A stretch of 64,000 bases of DNA from Excoecaria cochinchinensis. Lineage: Eukaryota > Streptophyta > Magnoliopsida > Malpighiales > Euphorbiaceae. The stretch covers positions 20,268,001-20,332,000 of the forward strand of contig CANTUQ010000055.1 in NCBI GenBank assembly GCA_947683425.1, in the 5' to 3' direction. A model generated the notes under the pieces. The model searched no databases, was not told where the DNA came from, and worked only from the letters and a program-made list of their open reading frames with translations. Positions 37,766-49,376 of this stretch are shown piece by piece (positions within the stretch are counted from its first letter, which is position 1; each line of letters starts with the position of its first letter). A program made the translations under genes and the position numbers.

Positions 37766-38613
37766 GAAATGAAGAATAACAAATTAATTAAAATGGAGTA
37801 AAAAAATATTAAGATGTTAGATCTATATACAAAAACACATAACATAAATGAAGACAAAATAAATTTAAAGATCTACATGGTTAATAATTAGGTATAAACA
37901 AATAAACAAAAAAGAAATAAAATTAAAGGATTGGGCCTAGAATGTTTACCCTCAGATTTCGGATTTTATTGATGATGAATATTGATTGATTTTCCTTACA
38001 TTGATTCACAAAATAGAAATAAAAAAGAAAATGATAAAAATTGGAATTTTAATCTAAGAGAAAAAATTGATTAAAAAAAATGGAAGAAAATAAATTCTTA
38101 AGAACAAAGAATTGATCTCTTTGTCTCAAGAATTATTATTGATGAAAAATTGTTAAAAAGAGAAAATAAAATCAAGTTTCAAGAACAAAAATAAAAAAAA
38201 ATTATTTCTTTTATGACAAAAAAATTGTTGGTGAAAAATTCCAATCTCAAGGACAAAGAATGATTTTCTTTGTCTCAAGAAAAATTCTCGATTAAAAAAA
38301 TTAAATTTTTAATCTTAGAATTTTATTTGAAGAAAACAGATGTAAAATAAAGTGTGGAGAGAATTCTTGGAGAAGAAGAGCCAAAGAAAAGATGAAAATT
38401 TGATGTCTCCTTCCATTCCCCCAAATTCCCACTTCAAAATCCAACTTAAAATGAGAAAAAAGGAAAAAATCATTATTTATGGAACAAAATCAGATTTTTA
38501 ATTAATTCCCTTGATTTTGGGTGTAAAAATGGAAGGAAAAATTCAAAATCCCAAAATTTTGGTGGAAAAAGGTCAACAATTGAGGAAAAAATGAAAAAAA
38601 GGCAAAAAACACG

Positions 38614-38800
38614 ATTTCGGCGGATCCTGAGCGAGATGGGCGACCGACGCCCATCGGCGCACCCGACCGGAGTAAACCGCGTGTCGATCGCGCGTGGCAG
38701 AAGCGCACAACGCGGCCGCGTGGTGCGCTCTCGTGCGCCTGGCGCCCGCGCGCGCCTGTGTGTGCCTAGGCGCGCTGCCGCGCCCGACACTCGCCGAAAT
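38614..38800. repeat. GC island of the C 5' LTR
   Basis: Bounded by ATTTCGGCG and CGCCGAAAT as in the 3' LTR, but longer. Contains several CGCGCG-type stretches and palindromes. Confidence 0.75.
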
Positions 38801-39599
38801 TATTATTATTTTTTTTAATATCACTAAAAAACACCAAAATTTTCATATAACATTTTTAAAACTAATTTTTTAAAAATATTTTTAATATTTTTTGTTTTTC
38901 ATTCTAAATTGCAAATTTTGCAAGGAAACCATCAATTCCAACGTTTTTCGCCTGTGAAGGCAATTATCATCTTTGGGTAACTTCAATCTAGGCTGACCCA
39001 AGACCCGGTGTCTACATACATGTTGGGCCTTTTTGGGTCTTTTCAGTCGGCCCCTTTTGAGTCTATATGAATTGATACTTCAATCTGTCCTTCTACCTTC
39101 GGGTATATATATTTCGAGACTCATGTCTCTATATGTTTCGGATACTGTGTCCTATCAGTATCATTAGTACCTATATCCACTAGTTATTGTGAATTCAGGC
39201 TAGTGCTATACGTCTACTTTAATTATAGAAATGTTAATATGTTAAATATACATGTGATTGAGTTTTTATGACCGAATGTATGGATATTATATAAGTTACT
39301 GATATTTGTTTATTGTATGTTAGATATAAGTAGTTGAGCTATTATTTGAGATGTGGTAATAATGTTTTGTCTGTATAATAATATTTTATTGATTATATGT
39401 TTGTGTATATGCATGCGATGGAAATGTTAAGATGAGATATTGTATGATCGTTTGGATGTGTATTAAGTTAACGTTGTCATATGTTCAATCATTCCTAGAG
39501 CCATATGATTAGTTCATATGATTATTGTATGCTTTTGTCATTGTGTTGTAATCATGCGTATGGTTATATACATACTTTACCTTGTCTAGTTCCTCTTCA

Positions 39600-39638
39600 C
39601 TAAGCGTTATCGCTTAGTACGGGTGTTTTTCGCATGTA
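39600..39638 (+). other. Tandem hairpin of LTR D0
   Basis: First stem CTAAGCG/CGCTTAG intact, second stem degenerate. About 316 bp from the LTR end. Confidence 0.6.
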
Positions 39639-39959
39639 GGTGGCAGGTTCATTTTCGGTGTTGGCCTCTGCAGGTCGGCCACTAAGAGTTCAAGTTCTAG
39701 TCTTTTGTAGTTGCTATTATATTTTGTATATGTATACGTAAAGGATATTATGATCAAGTTTGGTTAATGTATTTTTGGGCATGCATATGGATTTGTTACC
39801 AAAGAACATTTTGTAGTCTGATGACTATTTATTAGATATGGATTATTTTGATCTTTTTTATTGGTTTGTATGCTTCCGCTTCAGTTGTTTGTTAAACGTA
39901 TATTGCTATGTGCATGGCACCTCGATATCCTCTCAAGGGTATTGGGGTGTTACAATAAG

Positions 39960-40523
39960 GCCTTAAAAGTCTATTTCTTAGGCTAAAATAAATTAAATAT
40001 GATCCATAAGTATTATGGACCCGTATATTTAATTTGGTTGGATTTGAAATTCATTTGGATAATTAAATCTAAGTCCGCACAAAAAAGTCCAGTTTACTGG
40101 CTTCTGTGCATGGGCTTTATGGTGAAAGCCCAGACTGGATTTAATTAATCAAATTAAATTAATTAATAAGATTATTTCAGCTCTTTTAAACTTATAATCC
40201 TATCAGATAACTATTTTAGAGTTTAAATTTAAAACAGTAGTTGGATAGGGGATAAGAGATAGAATTACAGAAGAATCACTTCTCTCTCCTTCCTCCCTAT
40301 CCCAGCCGAATTCTGAGTCTAGCTGCATCAGAATTTTGGTAGCCCTCTGTAATTCCCTTTTAGTTCATTTTTCTCCTTTCTTTGGTGCGTACAATTCGGA
40401 GGTGTTCTAAAGTTGGACACCATTGTTTACGGCAACTCGGTGCGAAGGAAAATCAACTGATCAACAAATATCCACAAGTGATTTTCCAACTTATAGATTA
40501 GCAATATAATTTCATGGCAAATA
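39960..40523 (+). repeat. Probable Ty1/copia (H) 5' LTR, left part
   Basis: Sequence between solo LTR D0 and element E. It resumes at 50747 and ends in CA at 50818, directly followed by a copia-type primer site. I could not fix the LTR start. It includes a CT-rich stretch (40270-40310) and a Trp-poor, AT-rich body, with no gene. The 5-bp duplication aaata at its right edge (40519-40523) belongs to E. Confidence 0.5.
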
Positions 40524-40959
40524 TTTCACGCCCAGTTCCACTCGCTAAAGCTGATGCAGCTATAACGATAGGAAGTGACCGCGCACGCAAAATTACTTAC
40601 ATATGCCGAACTTAAGGTGATCATAAAAACCGGTACAAATAAATTCTTATCTATACTTATTCATGCCATCCACATGCAGCACACATAAACATATATTTCA
40701 CCATAAACATGCTAGGTTGTTATCCTTATAGTTACATGCCAACATACTTGTACGTTACACATAAACTTATATATCACATGAGCATACAGCTTTACTTACT
40801 TTCCATTTTGCATATACTATGTTATTATCTTATGCTTACAAGCCAAAACATGCTTTGTACATACAACACGCATATCCCAAAGGATAACCCAACCTACACT
40901 AATCCTAGTGTTGACCTTTGACCTGCGGAGTCTTCCTTCGAATACCTACTTCCGTACCT

Positions 40960-41000
40960 GCACGGATTAAAGAAAACCCGTGCTAAGCGTTTTACGCTTA
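40960..41000 (-). other. Tandem hairpin of the E 3' LTR
   Basis: CTAAGCG/CGCTTAG and GCACGGAT...CCCGTGC stems, 436 bp from the LTR 3' end. Confidence 0.7.
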
Positions 41001-41867
41001 GTGGGGAACTCACACATAACAAGCAATATGGTATATTAACATACGCATCAGCAACAGATAAGATAAGCATATTTAGCATCTCAATTCATAACATATATTC
41101 ATGCCAATTAAACTATGCGGTCATATTACCATTTATCACATAAGTTAATTTTTCATCCCATTATTACCACACACATTTATTTCCCTTTTTCCTTTATGTA
41201 GATTATTTTTGCCTGCAGTTCAAAGTCATGGATAACGGGTAAATTTCAGACAGAAATATAGGTACCTCAAAGGTACTTCTTGTAAACAGAAATAGGTACC
41301 TCAAAGGTACTTCTTGTAAATAGAATTTTCAGTCATCTTAGTACCCCTCGGGTACATTTATTCTTGTAAATCAGGGAATCCCGCAAGGATTAATTCATAA
41401 TGATTCCATCGGAATCAACTTACTTACTTAAGCTGCAGCACAGGGACCCTATAGGCATGCCTACCTATCCAATACTTGACTGGCAGGCTTAAGTTGTTTA
41501 ATTATGTCATTCATTTTACATTGATCAATCTTCATAGCACATATATCATTCATGACCACATTCTCTTTTACAAATGCACTTTAACCCATCAACTCTTTAC
41601 ATTACTTAGTTAAGTTCAAGAATCATCATGTCATAAGCATATACACATCATTTGAGCATAACATCGCTTTCACACATATGTATATTGTTAATTTATTAAG
41701 TAAATTACAAATCTTAATCATGCTCATAAGTTCTCCCCATGATAACTACTTTTGTGATCATTTAATAAACCTAAACATGCATAATAAGTTGAGGGGAAGG
41801 TTATGGGCTTGACCCATGCCAACCATATGCTTTAAAACATAAATATAAGTCATTTTAAGCATTTCTC

Positions 41868-41905
41868 TGTCGCGCGGTCGCGACGCTGTCGCGCTCGCGA
41901 CAGTA
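41868..41905. repeat. CG hairpin of the E 3' LTR
   Basis: TGTCGCGCGGTCGCGACGC followed by TGTCGCGCTCGCGACAG: nested palindromes in AT-rich sequence, 1.34-1.38 kb from the LTR 3' end. Confidence 0.75.
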
Positions 41906-43274
41906 GCTCACCTTGGGAGCCCTACGAGACTGGGTTTTACACCCATATTTCATCGCGAAAACCGACCGCTAGACATCATTTTTAGGAAAAGTTGTCTTCT
42001 TAAAACTTGTTTCCCTACGTCGTATCATTCAAATGGGACAAGTTTCAGGTCATTTGGATTCCTAAATTAAGAGATATGTATTAAACACTACAGACTGTTC
42101 AAACCAACCAAGCTAGTCAGATACATGTCCGGTTTTTGCCATTTTTGAGCATCTTAATGACAGAATAAAATTATGGTCGTTCTTAGACTTTTGTAGGCAC
42201 AGAGGTCACGGATCCAATGAATCAAGAATCACTCAATATAGATTTTTCAAACTTTATTTATGACAAAAACACTACCCGGAGGTCAGATCACATATAAACA
42301 GAACCTTTCCCTTAACCAAGGTTTATACTTTAATTGAGCTCATAACAACTCAATCATCAACTCCAATACAAATCAACCATATAATTCAACTATATCATCT
42401 TTCAAATCATGTACACCATAATCATATATAAGTTTCTAAAAAAAAACAAGCATACAATTCACACATTTAGATTAGTTCCCAAACCTCACACTCCTTAGCT
42501 CCTAATGGGGTTGTTGTTCACTTGTTTCCCCAACCTTAGCCTTGCCTTTGATTCTCTTCTTTTCTTCAGCTAGCAATCAGAAATCAATTACACACAACTC
42601 CCCAACTTGTTCTCAAACACTAAATCCAGAAATCAGATGAAGAAGAAATACATATATCAAACCCTTTACTTACCTTCCCAACTTAATCTTAATTCCTGAT
42701 TTCTTACAATTCTTTCTTACACACATCAAACTCCAGCTCACTTCATTCACTCTCACCACTCACTTTCTCTCTCACGAAATGAAGAAGGAAGAAGGCTCAA
42801 TATTGGAATAAAGATGCAGAAAATAATGACCTCAAAAACCACTGAACTTTCCCTCTCCACTTAAACAATTAATGCTAAGTGATGATGAGTCCACTCATCA
42901 CAAACCCACAGCAAAAGCCACTAAGAAAAACTGCTCCCCATTAGCTTCCATTATACTTATTTTATTCTTCTCAACTTCCAGCAATTCCCACTAAAAATCT
43001 GCTTCCATTAACTTATAATTATCCATTATTTTATGCCTTAATCCTTATTAATTAACTTAATTAGTCATCCACTTAATTAAGCATGTATAATATCATTTCA
43101 CTCACTTACATACTTGTTATTTTAGCAATTAGGTCCTTCTGTAAATTTCAGATTAATCCACATTCATAATTAATTGCTTAAACACCACTTAAATCATAAA
43201 TTACCCCTTAACAGATACACATACAAACTTCACATGTCATACTGAAACAACTAGGGTGTAATGCGGCCATTACA

Positions 43275-43286
43275 ACTCTCCCCTCC
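43275..43286 (-). other. Polypurine tract of element E
   Basis: Minus-strand GGAGGGGAGAG between the pol stop codon and the 3' LTR. The stop codon abuts the tract. Confidence 0.85.
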
Positions 43287-46200
43287 TTAAAGAATTTTGT
43301 CCTCGAAATTCATACCTGCGTCAAACAAATGAGGATGTTGTTCACGCATAGCAGTTTCTGGTTCCCAAGTTGCTTCTTCTACTCCGTGATGTTGCCAGAG
43401 TACTTTAACAAGTGGTATCTGCTTATTTCGAAGTTGCCTTACTTCTCGTGCTAGAATTGTCTTTGGTTTTTCATCATAGGAGAAATCCGGTTGCACTTCT
43501 ACTTCTTGTACATGCAACACATGAGATTTATCTAATCTATATCGTCTCAGCATAGATACGTGGAACACATCATGTAACTTGCTTAATGCTGGAAGCAAAG
43601 CTAAACGATATGCCACAGAACCTATTCTTTCCAAAATCTCATAAGGTCCAATAAACCTTGGACTTAATTTCCCTTTATTACCAAACCTCAATACTTTCCT
43701 CCAAGGCGACACCTTCAGAAATACTTTATCGCCTACTTGGTACTCAATGTCTCTTCGCTTCAAGTCAGCATAAGATTTTTGTCTATCACTTGCTGCTTTT
43801 AGCCTTTGCTGAATCATCTTAGCTTTTTCCTCAGTATCTCTCACAAGATCCGGCCCAATAATTCTATTTTCATTCAACTCTGTCCAACATACTGGTGTAC
43901 GACATCTTCTTCCATACAGCACCTCATATGGCGCCATGCCAATGCTGGTTTGATAACTATTATTATAAGCAAACTCCATGAGTGGAAGGTATTTGTCCCA
44001 TCTCTTGGAGAAATCCATAACACATGCCCGCATCAAATCCTCCAAAATCTGAATAATTCTTTCCGATTGCCCGTCTGTCTGTGGATGGAAAGCTGTACTG
44101 AAATTCAACCTTGTTCCCAAAGCAGCTTGTAACCTCTTCCAAAACTTGGAAGTAAACCGGGGATCCCTATCAGACACAATTGTCAAAGGTACTCCATGAA
44201 GACGAACTATCTCTTTAACATACAGATCAGCCAACTTATCAAGAGAATAGTCCATCCGAACTGGAATGAAATGTGCTGACTTTGAAAATCTGTCCACAAT
44301 CACCCATACTGCATCTTGCTGTTTTGAAGTTAAAGGCAATCCTGTGACAAAATCCATTGTGACATTATCCCATTTCCACTGTGGAATAGGAAGTGGATTC
44401 AACATCCCTTGAGGTACTTGATGCTCTGCTTTAACTTGCTGACAGGTAAGACATTTAGATGCATACTCAATTATATCCTTCTTCATACCTGGCCACCAAT
44501 ACAGTGGTTTCAGATCCTGATACATTTTATTTCCGCCCGGATGCATAGTGAAAACTGTGTTATGTGCTTCATGAAGCAATCTTTTCTTCAATTCTTTATC
44601 ATCAGCCACACATATCCTGTTCTTATACCGTATTACTCCATTTTTATCCACCGTATAATCACAGTTATCACCTTTGCCAACTGACTGCCATACTTGTTGT
44701 AACTTAGAATCATTTTTCTGAACTACTAATAGATCATCTATCAATACAGGTCTTGCTTTTAAATGAACAAGCAAAGCTTCATCAGCTGCACATCTCCATC
44801 TTACCTGTTTCAACTGCATCGCTGAAACTATCTTCCTACTTAATGCATCCGCTACCACATTTGCTTTTCTTGGATGATAATCTACTATGCAGTCATAATC
44901 TTTAAACAACTCTAACCATCTTCTTTGCCTCAAATTCAACTCTTTTTGGGTAAGCAGATATCTCAAACTTTTGTGATCGGTGTAGATTTTACACTTCTCA
45001 CCATACAGATAATGTCGCCATATCTTTAAGGCAAACACTATTGCAGCCAATTCTAAATCATGAGTTGGATAATTCTGCTCATGCGGCTTTAGTTGCCAGG
45101 ATGCATAGGCTACCACCTTTCCATCTTGCATAAGCACACATCCTAATCCCACTCCAGAGGCACCTGTGTACAACACATACTCTTTACCAGACATAGGTTG
45201 CGTAAGAACCGGGGCCTCTACTAACATCTTTTTCAATTGATCAAAACTCTGTTGACATTTTTCAGACCACACATACTTCACTCCTTTTCGTAGCAACCTG
45301 GTCATAGGTGAAGCTATCACTGAAAATCCTTTCACAAACCTTCTGTAATATCCTGCCAAACCCAAGAAACTACGAACTTCAAGCACATTCCTAGGTGGCT
45401 TCCAGTTCACAATAGCTTCTATCTTAGCTGGATCCATTTTAATCCCCTCAAAAGATATTATATGACCCAGAAAAGATACTTCCCGCAACCAAAATTCACA
45501 TTTACTCAACTTGGCATACAACTGATGTTCCCGTAGCGTCTGAAGTACCATCCTTAGATGTTGCTCATGTTCTTTCTCATCCTTGGAATAAACCAGAATA
45601 TCGTCGATGAACACCACTACAAACTGATCAAGATAAGGCCTGAATACTCGATTCATCAAGTCCATAAATGCAGCTGGCGCATTTGTCAACCCTAATGGCA
45701 TTACTAAAAATTCATAATGTCCATACCGAGTTCTAAATGTTGTTTTAGGTATATCATCTTTCTTTACTTGTAACTGATAATACCCAGAACGCAAATCAAT
45801 CTTAGAGAACACACCTGCTCCTCTTAACTGATCAAACAAATCTTCAATCCGTGGTAAGGGATACCGATTCTTCACTGTCACCTTATTCAGCTGTCGGTAA
45901 TCAATACACATTCTCATCGTGCCATCTTTCTTCTTAACAAACAAAACAGGTGCTCCCCATGGTGACACACTGGGTCTTATAAAACCCCTATCTAACAATT
46001 CTTGCAATTGAACCTTCAGTTCCTTCAATTCTGTTGGAGCCATTCTGTATGGTGCCTTAGACACTGGTGTCGTTCCCGGTAACACATCAATAGATAACTC
46101 TACTTCCCTTAGTGGTGGTATACCACCCAATTCTTCCGGAAACACATCAGGAAACTCCCTTACAATCGGTATATCTTGCAGCTTCACATTCTCTCTCTTA

Positions 46201-46547
46201 TTATCCAAAACCAAAGCAAGATAAGCTTCACATCCTTTTCTTAAACATCGACTGGCTCGCATCGCAGTTATCACATTCACAAGAGGATTAGTACAAACCC
46301 CTTTTATTACCACTCTATTCCCTTCGTCATCACTAAACATCACAATCTTTCTTTTACACTTCACATCAGCGTCATACTTAGTTAACCAATCCATACCCAA
46401 AATCAAGTCAAACTCATCAAAGGGTAACTCAATCAAATCTGCAGGAAATTCATAACCTTGCACTCGTAATGCGCAATTCCTATGTACCCGATTCACATAC
46501 ACAGAACTCCCCAAAGGACTTGTTACACATATATCAATTCTAAACAT
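43287..46547 (-). CDS. Element E pol: protease end, RT, RNase H, integrase, chromodomain
   Basis: Uninterrupted 1086-codon frame. In order: protease C-terminal part (LILGMDWL, residues 48-55), RT from about 170 (MRMCIDYRQLN, 211-221; FIDD, 313-316), RNase H about 455-570, integrase zinc region (H672, H679, C699, C702), DDE catalytic residues D732, D793 and E829, and chromodomain about 1031-1075 (VKVLWQHHGVEEATWE). It would copy the element RNA and integrate the DNA, with the chromodomain targeting heterochromatin. The annotated Met is only the first Met after a frame break; natural translation would come from gag (46523-47875), which is in another frame at 46523-46547. Odd point: RNase H residue 462 is Gly (YTGASGVG), whereas A and D have the catalytic Asp. 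This should abolish RNase H activity. Confidence 0.93.
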   Translation of the reverse strand: MFRIDICVTSPLGSSVYVNRVHRNCALRVQGYEFPADLIELPFDEFDLILGMDWLTKYDADVKCKRKIVMFSDDEGNRVVIKGVCTNPLVNVITAMRASRCLRKGCEAYLALVLDNKRENVKLQDIPIVREFPDVFPEELGGIPPLREVELSIDVLPGTTPVSKAPYRMAPTELKELKVQLQELLDRGFIRPSVSPWGAPVLFVKKKDGTMRMCIDYRQLNKVTVKNRYPLPRIEDLFDQLRGAGVFSKIDLRSGYYQLQVKKDDIPKTTFRTRYGHYEFLVMPLGLTNAPAAFMDLMNRVFRPYLDQFVVVFIDDILVYSKDEKEHEQHLRMVLQTLREHQLYAKLSKCEFWLREVSFLGHIISFEGIKMDPAKIEAIVNWKPPRNVLEVRSFLGLAGYYRRFVKGFSVIASPMTRLLRKGVKYVWSEKCQQSFDQLKKMLVEAPVLTQPMSGKEYVLYTGASGVGLGCVLMQDGKVVAYASWQLKPHEQNYPTHDLELAAIVFALKIWRHYLYGEKCKIYTDHKSLRYLLTQKELNLRQRRWLELFKDYDCIVDYHPRKANVVADALSRKIVSAMQLKQVRWRCAADEALLVHLKARPVLIDDLLVVQKNDSKLQQVWQSVGKGDNCDYTVDKNGVIRYKNRICVADDKELKKRLLHEAHNTVFTMHPGGNKMYQDLKPLYWWPGMKKDIIEYASKCLTCQQVKAEHQVPQGMLNPLPIPQWKWDNVTMDFVTGLPLTSKQQDAVWVIVDRFSKSAHFIPVRMDYSLDKLADLYVKEIVRLHGVPLTIVSDRDPRFTSKFWKRLQAALGTRLNFSTAFHPQTDGQSERIIQILEDLMRACVMDFSKRWDKYLPLMEFAYNNSYQTSIGMAPYEVLYGRRCRTPVCWTELNENRIIGPDLVRDTEEKAKMIQQRLKAASDRQKSYADLKRRDIEYQVGDKVFLKVSPWRKVLRFGNKGKLSPRFIGPYEILERIGSVAYRLALLPALSKLHDVFHVSMLRRYRLDKSHVLHVQEVEVQPDFSYDEKPKTILAREVRQLRNKQIPLVKVLWQHHGVEEATWEPETAMREQHPHLFDAGMNFEDKIL

Positions 46548-47875
46548 TCAGCTTTAGACATTCTTTCACTTATCTTATTAGAACATACATATGAATGAGT
46601 AGATCCAGGATCTATAAGAGCAAACATATCCATATCATAAAGTATAAAAGTACCTGCTATCACTTCTGGTGCATCTTGCTCTTCACGATCCTTCAGGGCA
46701 TAAGCACGGATAGATCCCGCACCTGACCTGTCTACATTTTCAGAATCAACTGCCCACCTTGACTGATTTCCTCTATCACGTCCTCTACCTCGTCCTCTGT
46801 TAACTGAAGGCATATTTGAACCACCTCTACTTTGCTCCTGCTGATTACTCACTGCTATATGTGGTTGAGGGCAATTGGCAATAAAATGTTCCGTGCTTCC
46901 ACATCTAAAATAAACACCTATGACCTTCCGACACTCACCCCAATGTCTCCTCCCACAGTGAGGGCATTCAGGTATATCAATTCGACTATTGGCTGTTCTT
47001 CGAATCTGATGAGCTACTGGGGGTTTTCCCCACTTCTTTCCTCTTACTGCAGAACCATATCTAGATTCCTCTGGTGGTGCCATGATAGAATCTCGTGGCC
47101 TTTTTCCCGCATTGTATCCTCCTCTATTGGCACTTCTTTTCTGTCTCCATTCCCTCTGAGCCTCAAGATTTTTTTCAGCTCTTAAAGCTGCCTGTACTAT
47201 CCTGTAATAACTCACATTCTGATCTGTAGTTAATGAAATCAGCAATGCCTTTATTTCCTCATTTAGTCCTTCCTCAAATTGTTGACACCTCAATCCCACA
47301 GTCAGGACATCTTTTGGAGCATACTTACTCAATCGACAAAATTCTGCTTCGTACTCAGAAACAGACATGGTTCTCTGTCTCAGACTTAAGAATTTCTTCC
47401 AATTTGCCTCTTGATATGCCTTGGTGAGAAACTTTTGCCTGAATTCACTTTCAAAGAAATTCCAATCCACCGGATCAGGAAGCTCAGGATTCTGTAATAC
47501 CAACTTCCACCAGTCATAAGCAGCGCCCTAAAGCAAAGACACAACACACTCAAGGCACTGATCTTGAGGACACCGTATCTCCTTGAGAATTCTCTCTACC
47601 TTCTCAATCCAGTATTCCGCTTTTTCAGATTCATCTAACTTTGTCCCAAAGAACTCTTCAGCTCCATGCTTTCTTAAGGACTTTGTTGGTATTCTAGGTG
47701 CCATCATATGCTCCATAAACCTTGCCATATCCTGTGTCATTTTTATCACTGCTTCCATGGGTCCCGCTAACATCTCATCTCCATGTCTAGCTGGCCCAGA
47801 TTGTCTAGTGCCCGTCCTCTCAGCTTCACGAGGGTTCACACTTTCAGCTGTTTCCTCTTGACGATCAGGATTCAT
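46523..47875 (-). pseudogene. Element E gag and protease N-terminal part, one nonsense codon
   Basis: Start at 47875 (MNPDRQEE). Gag core with the region after LVLQNPELPDPVDW and FRQKFLTKAYQEANW, then zinc knuckles: CPHCGRRHWGEC intact, the second with its first Cys replaced (YFRCGSTEHFIANC). Next comes an Arg/Gly-rich linker (RGRGRGRDRG) and the protease active site LIDPGSTHSYVC (near 46570-46610). A TAG near 47528 replaces a Gln codon that element A keeps (SLLQGA). The frame ends at 46523 overlapping pol by 25 bp in a different phase; A and D are continuous there, so a single-base indel is the likely cause. Confidence 0.9.
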
Positions 47876-47974
47876 CGTAAAATCTACAAAAATTTAACAA
47901 AGGACTTCCGCATTAGGTCAACATAACTATACACATCCTATCTACCCATTATTCCCAGAAAAGACTAAACCTTT

Positions 47975-47986
47975 GCTCTGATACCA
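47975..47986 (-). other. Primer-binding site of element E
   Basis: Minus-strand TGGTATCAGAGC, initiator tRNA-Met type, 5 bp from the 5' LTR. Confidence 0.92.
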
Positions 47987-48427
47987 CAACTTGTCACGCC
48001 CAGTTCCACTCGCTAAAGCTGATGCAGCTATAACGATAGGAAGTGACCGCGCACGCAAAATTACTTATATATGTTGAACTTAAGGTGATCATAAAAACCA
48101 GTACAAATAAATTCTTATCTATACTTATTCATGCCATCCACATGCAGCACACATAAACATATATTTCACCATAAACATGCTAGGTTGTTATCCTTATAGT
48201 TACATGCCAACATACTTGTACGTTACACATAAACTTATATATCACATGAGCATACAGCTTTACTTACTTTCCATTTTGCATATACTATGTTATTATCTTA
48301 TGCTTACAAGCCAAAACATGCTTTGTACATACAACACGCATATCCCAAAGGATAACCCAACCTACACTAATCCTAGTGTTGACCTTTGACCTGCGGAGTC
48401 TTCCTTCGAATACCTACTTCCGTACCT

Positions 48428-48470
48428 GCACGGATTAAAGAAAACCCGTGCTAAGCGTTTTACGCTTAGT
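48428..48470 (-). other. Tandem hairpin of the E 5' LTR
   Basis: Same as 40960-41000, 436 bp from the LTR 3' end. Confidence 0.7.
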
Positions 48471-49335
48471 GGGGAACTCACACATAACAAGCAATATGGT
48501 ATATTAACATACGCATCAGCAACAGATAAGATAAGCATATTTAGCATCTCAATTCATAACATATATTCATGCCAATTAAACTATGCGGTCATATTACCAT
48601 TTATCACATAAGTTAATTTTTCATCCCATTATTACCACACACATTTATTTCCCTTTTTCCTTTATGTAGATTATTTTTGCCTGCAGTTCAAAGTCATGGA
48701 TAACGGGTAAATTTCAGACAGAAATATAGGTACCTCAAAGGTACTTCTTGTAAACAGAAATAGGTACCTCAAAGGTACTTCTTGTAAATAGAATTTTCAG
48801 TCATCTTAGTACCCCTCGGGTACATTTATTCTTGTAAATCAGGGAATCCCGCAAGGATTATTTCATAATGATTCCATCGGAATCAACTTACTTACTTAAG
48901 CTGCAGCACAGGGACCCTATAGGCATGCCTACCTATCCAATACTTGACTGGCAGGCTTAAGTTGTTTAATTATGTCATTCATTTCACATTGATCAATCTT
49001 CATAGCACATATATCATTCATGACCACATTCTCTTTTACAAATGCACTTTAACCCATCAACTCTTTACATTACTTAGTTAAGTTCAAGAATCATCATGTC
49101 ATAAGCATATACACATCATTTGAGCATAACATCGCTTTCACACATATGTATATTGTTAATTTATTAAGTAAATTACAAATCTTAATCATGCTCATAAGTT
49201 CTCCCCATGATAACTACTTTTGTGATCATTTAATAAACCTAAACATGCATAATAAGTTGAGGGGAAGGTTATGGGCTTGACCCATGCCAACCATATGCTT
49301 TAAAACATAAATATAAGTCTTTTTAAGCATTTCTA

Positions 49336-49376
49336 TGTCGCGAGGTCGCGACGCTGTCGCGCTCGCGACAGTAGCT
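49336..49376. repeat. CG hairpin of the E 5' LTR
   Basis: TGTCGCGAGGTCGCGACGC then TGTCGCGCTCGCGACAG. It differs from the 3' LTR copy by one base (GCGAGG against GCGCGG), which improves one arm of the palindrome. Confidence 0.75.

Larger units (their letters stand above)
19454..39016 (-). mobile_element. Element C: gag-only Tat/Ogre-like Ty3/gypsy retrotransposon
   Basis: Two long LTRs (19454-21827 and 36564-39016) and a perfect 5-bp target duplication, tacat (19449-19453 and 39017-39021), define it. On the minus strand, the primer site next to the right LTR starts TGGCGACTCC, as reported for tRNA-Arg-primed Ogre/Tat elements. The polypurine tract AAACTGGGGGCAAC abuts the left LTR. The internal region holds gag only; no protease, RT or integrase is visible. 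It carries tandem repeats between gag and the polypurine tract. A complete Tekay element (D) is inserted inside. Excluding D, C is about 9.7 kb. Confidence 0.88.
36564..39016 (-). repeat. 5' LTR of element C
   Basis: 2.45 kb, collinear with 19454-21827. The plus-strand start is TATGACG, the TG having become TA. It differs from the 3' LTR by scattered substitutions, microsatellite length and about 66 extra bases in the GC island, so C is not a recent insertion. Confidence 0.9.
17898..39954 (+). mobile_element. Solo LTR D0, split by element C
   Basis: It starts TGTAACATCCC (17898) and ends GGGGTGTTACA (39954). Its two halves are 17898-19453 and 39022-39954, together about 2.49 kb. Flanks agaag (17893-17897) and ataag (39955-39959) form a target duplication with one mismatch. 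The halves join smoothly: the left one ends in the GCAGCTGCTA motif found in F LTRs, and the right one continues with the 'GTATCCACTAGTTA' block that follows it there. It contains a GA/CT tract (18160-18290), a CGCGAGCGCGA-rich segment (18909-19190) and a tandem hairpin (39600-39638). Confidence 0.8.
40524..43274 (-). repeat. 3' LTR of element E
   Basis: 2.75 kb. The outer end reads TTTCACGCCC where the 5' LTR has TGTCACGCCC, so one terminal base has changed. Tandem hairpin 40960-41000, GGTACC palindromes near 41270-41320, GGCATGCC near 41455, CG hairpin 41868-41905. No gene. Confidence 0.93.

Noticed and set aside
47975..47986. tRNA gene at the initiator-Met-like sites
   Set aside because: Only the 12-base complement of a tRNA 3' end is present, placed next to LTRs. 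It is a primer-binding site, not a tRNA.
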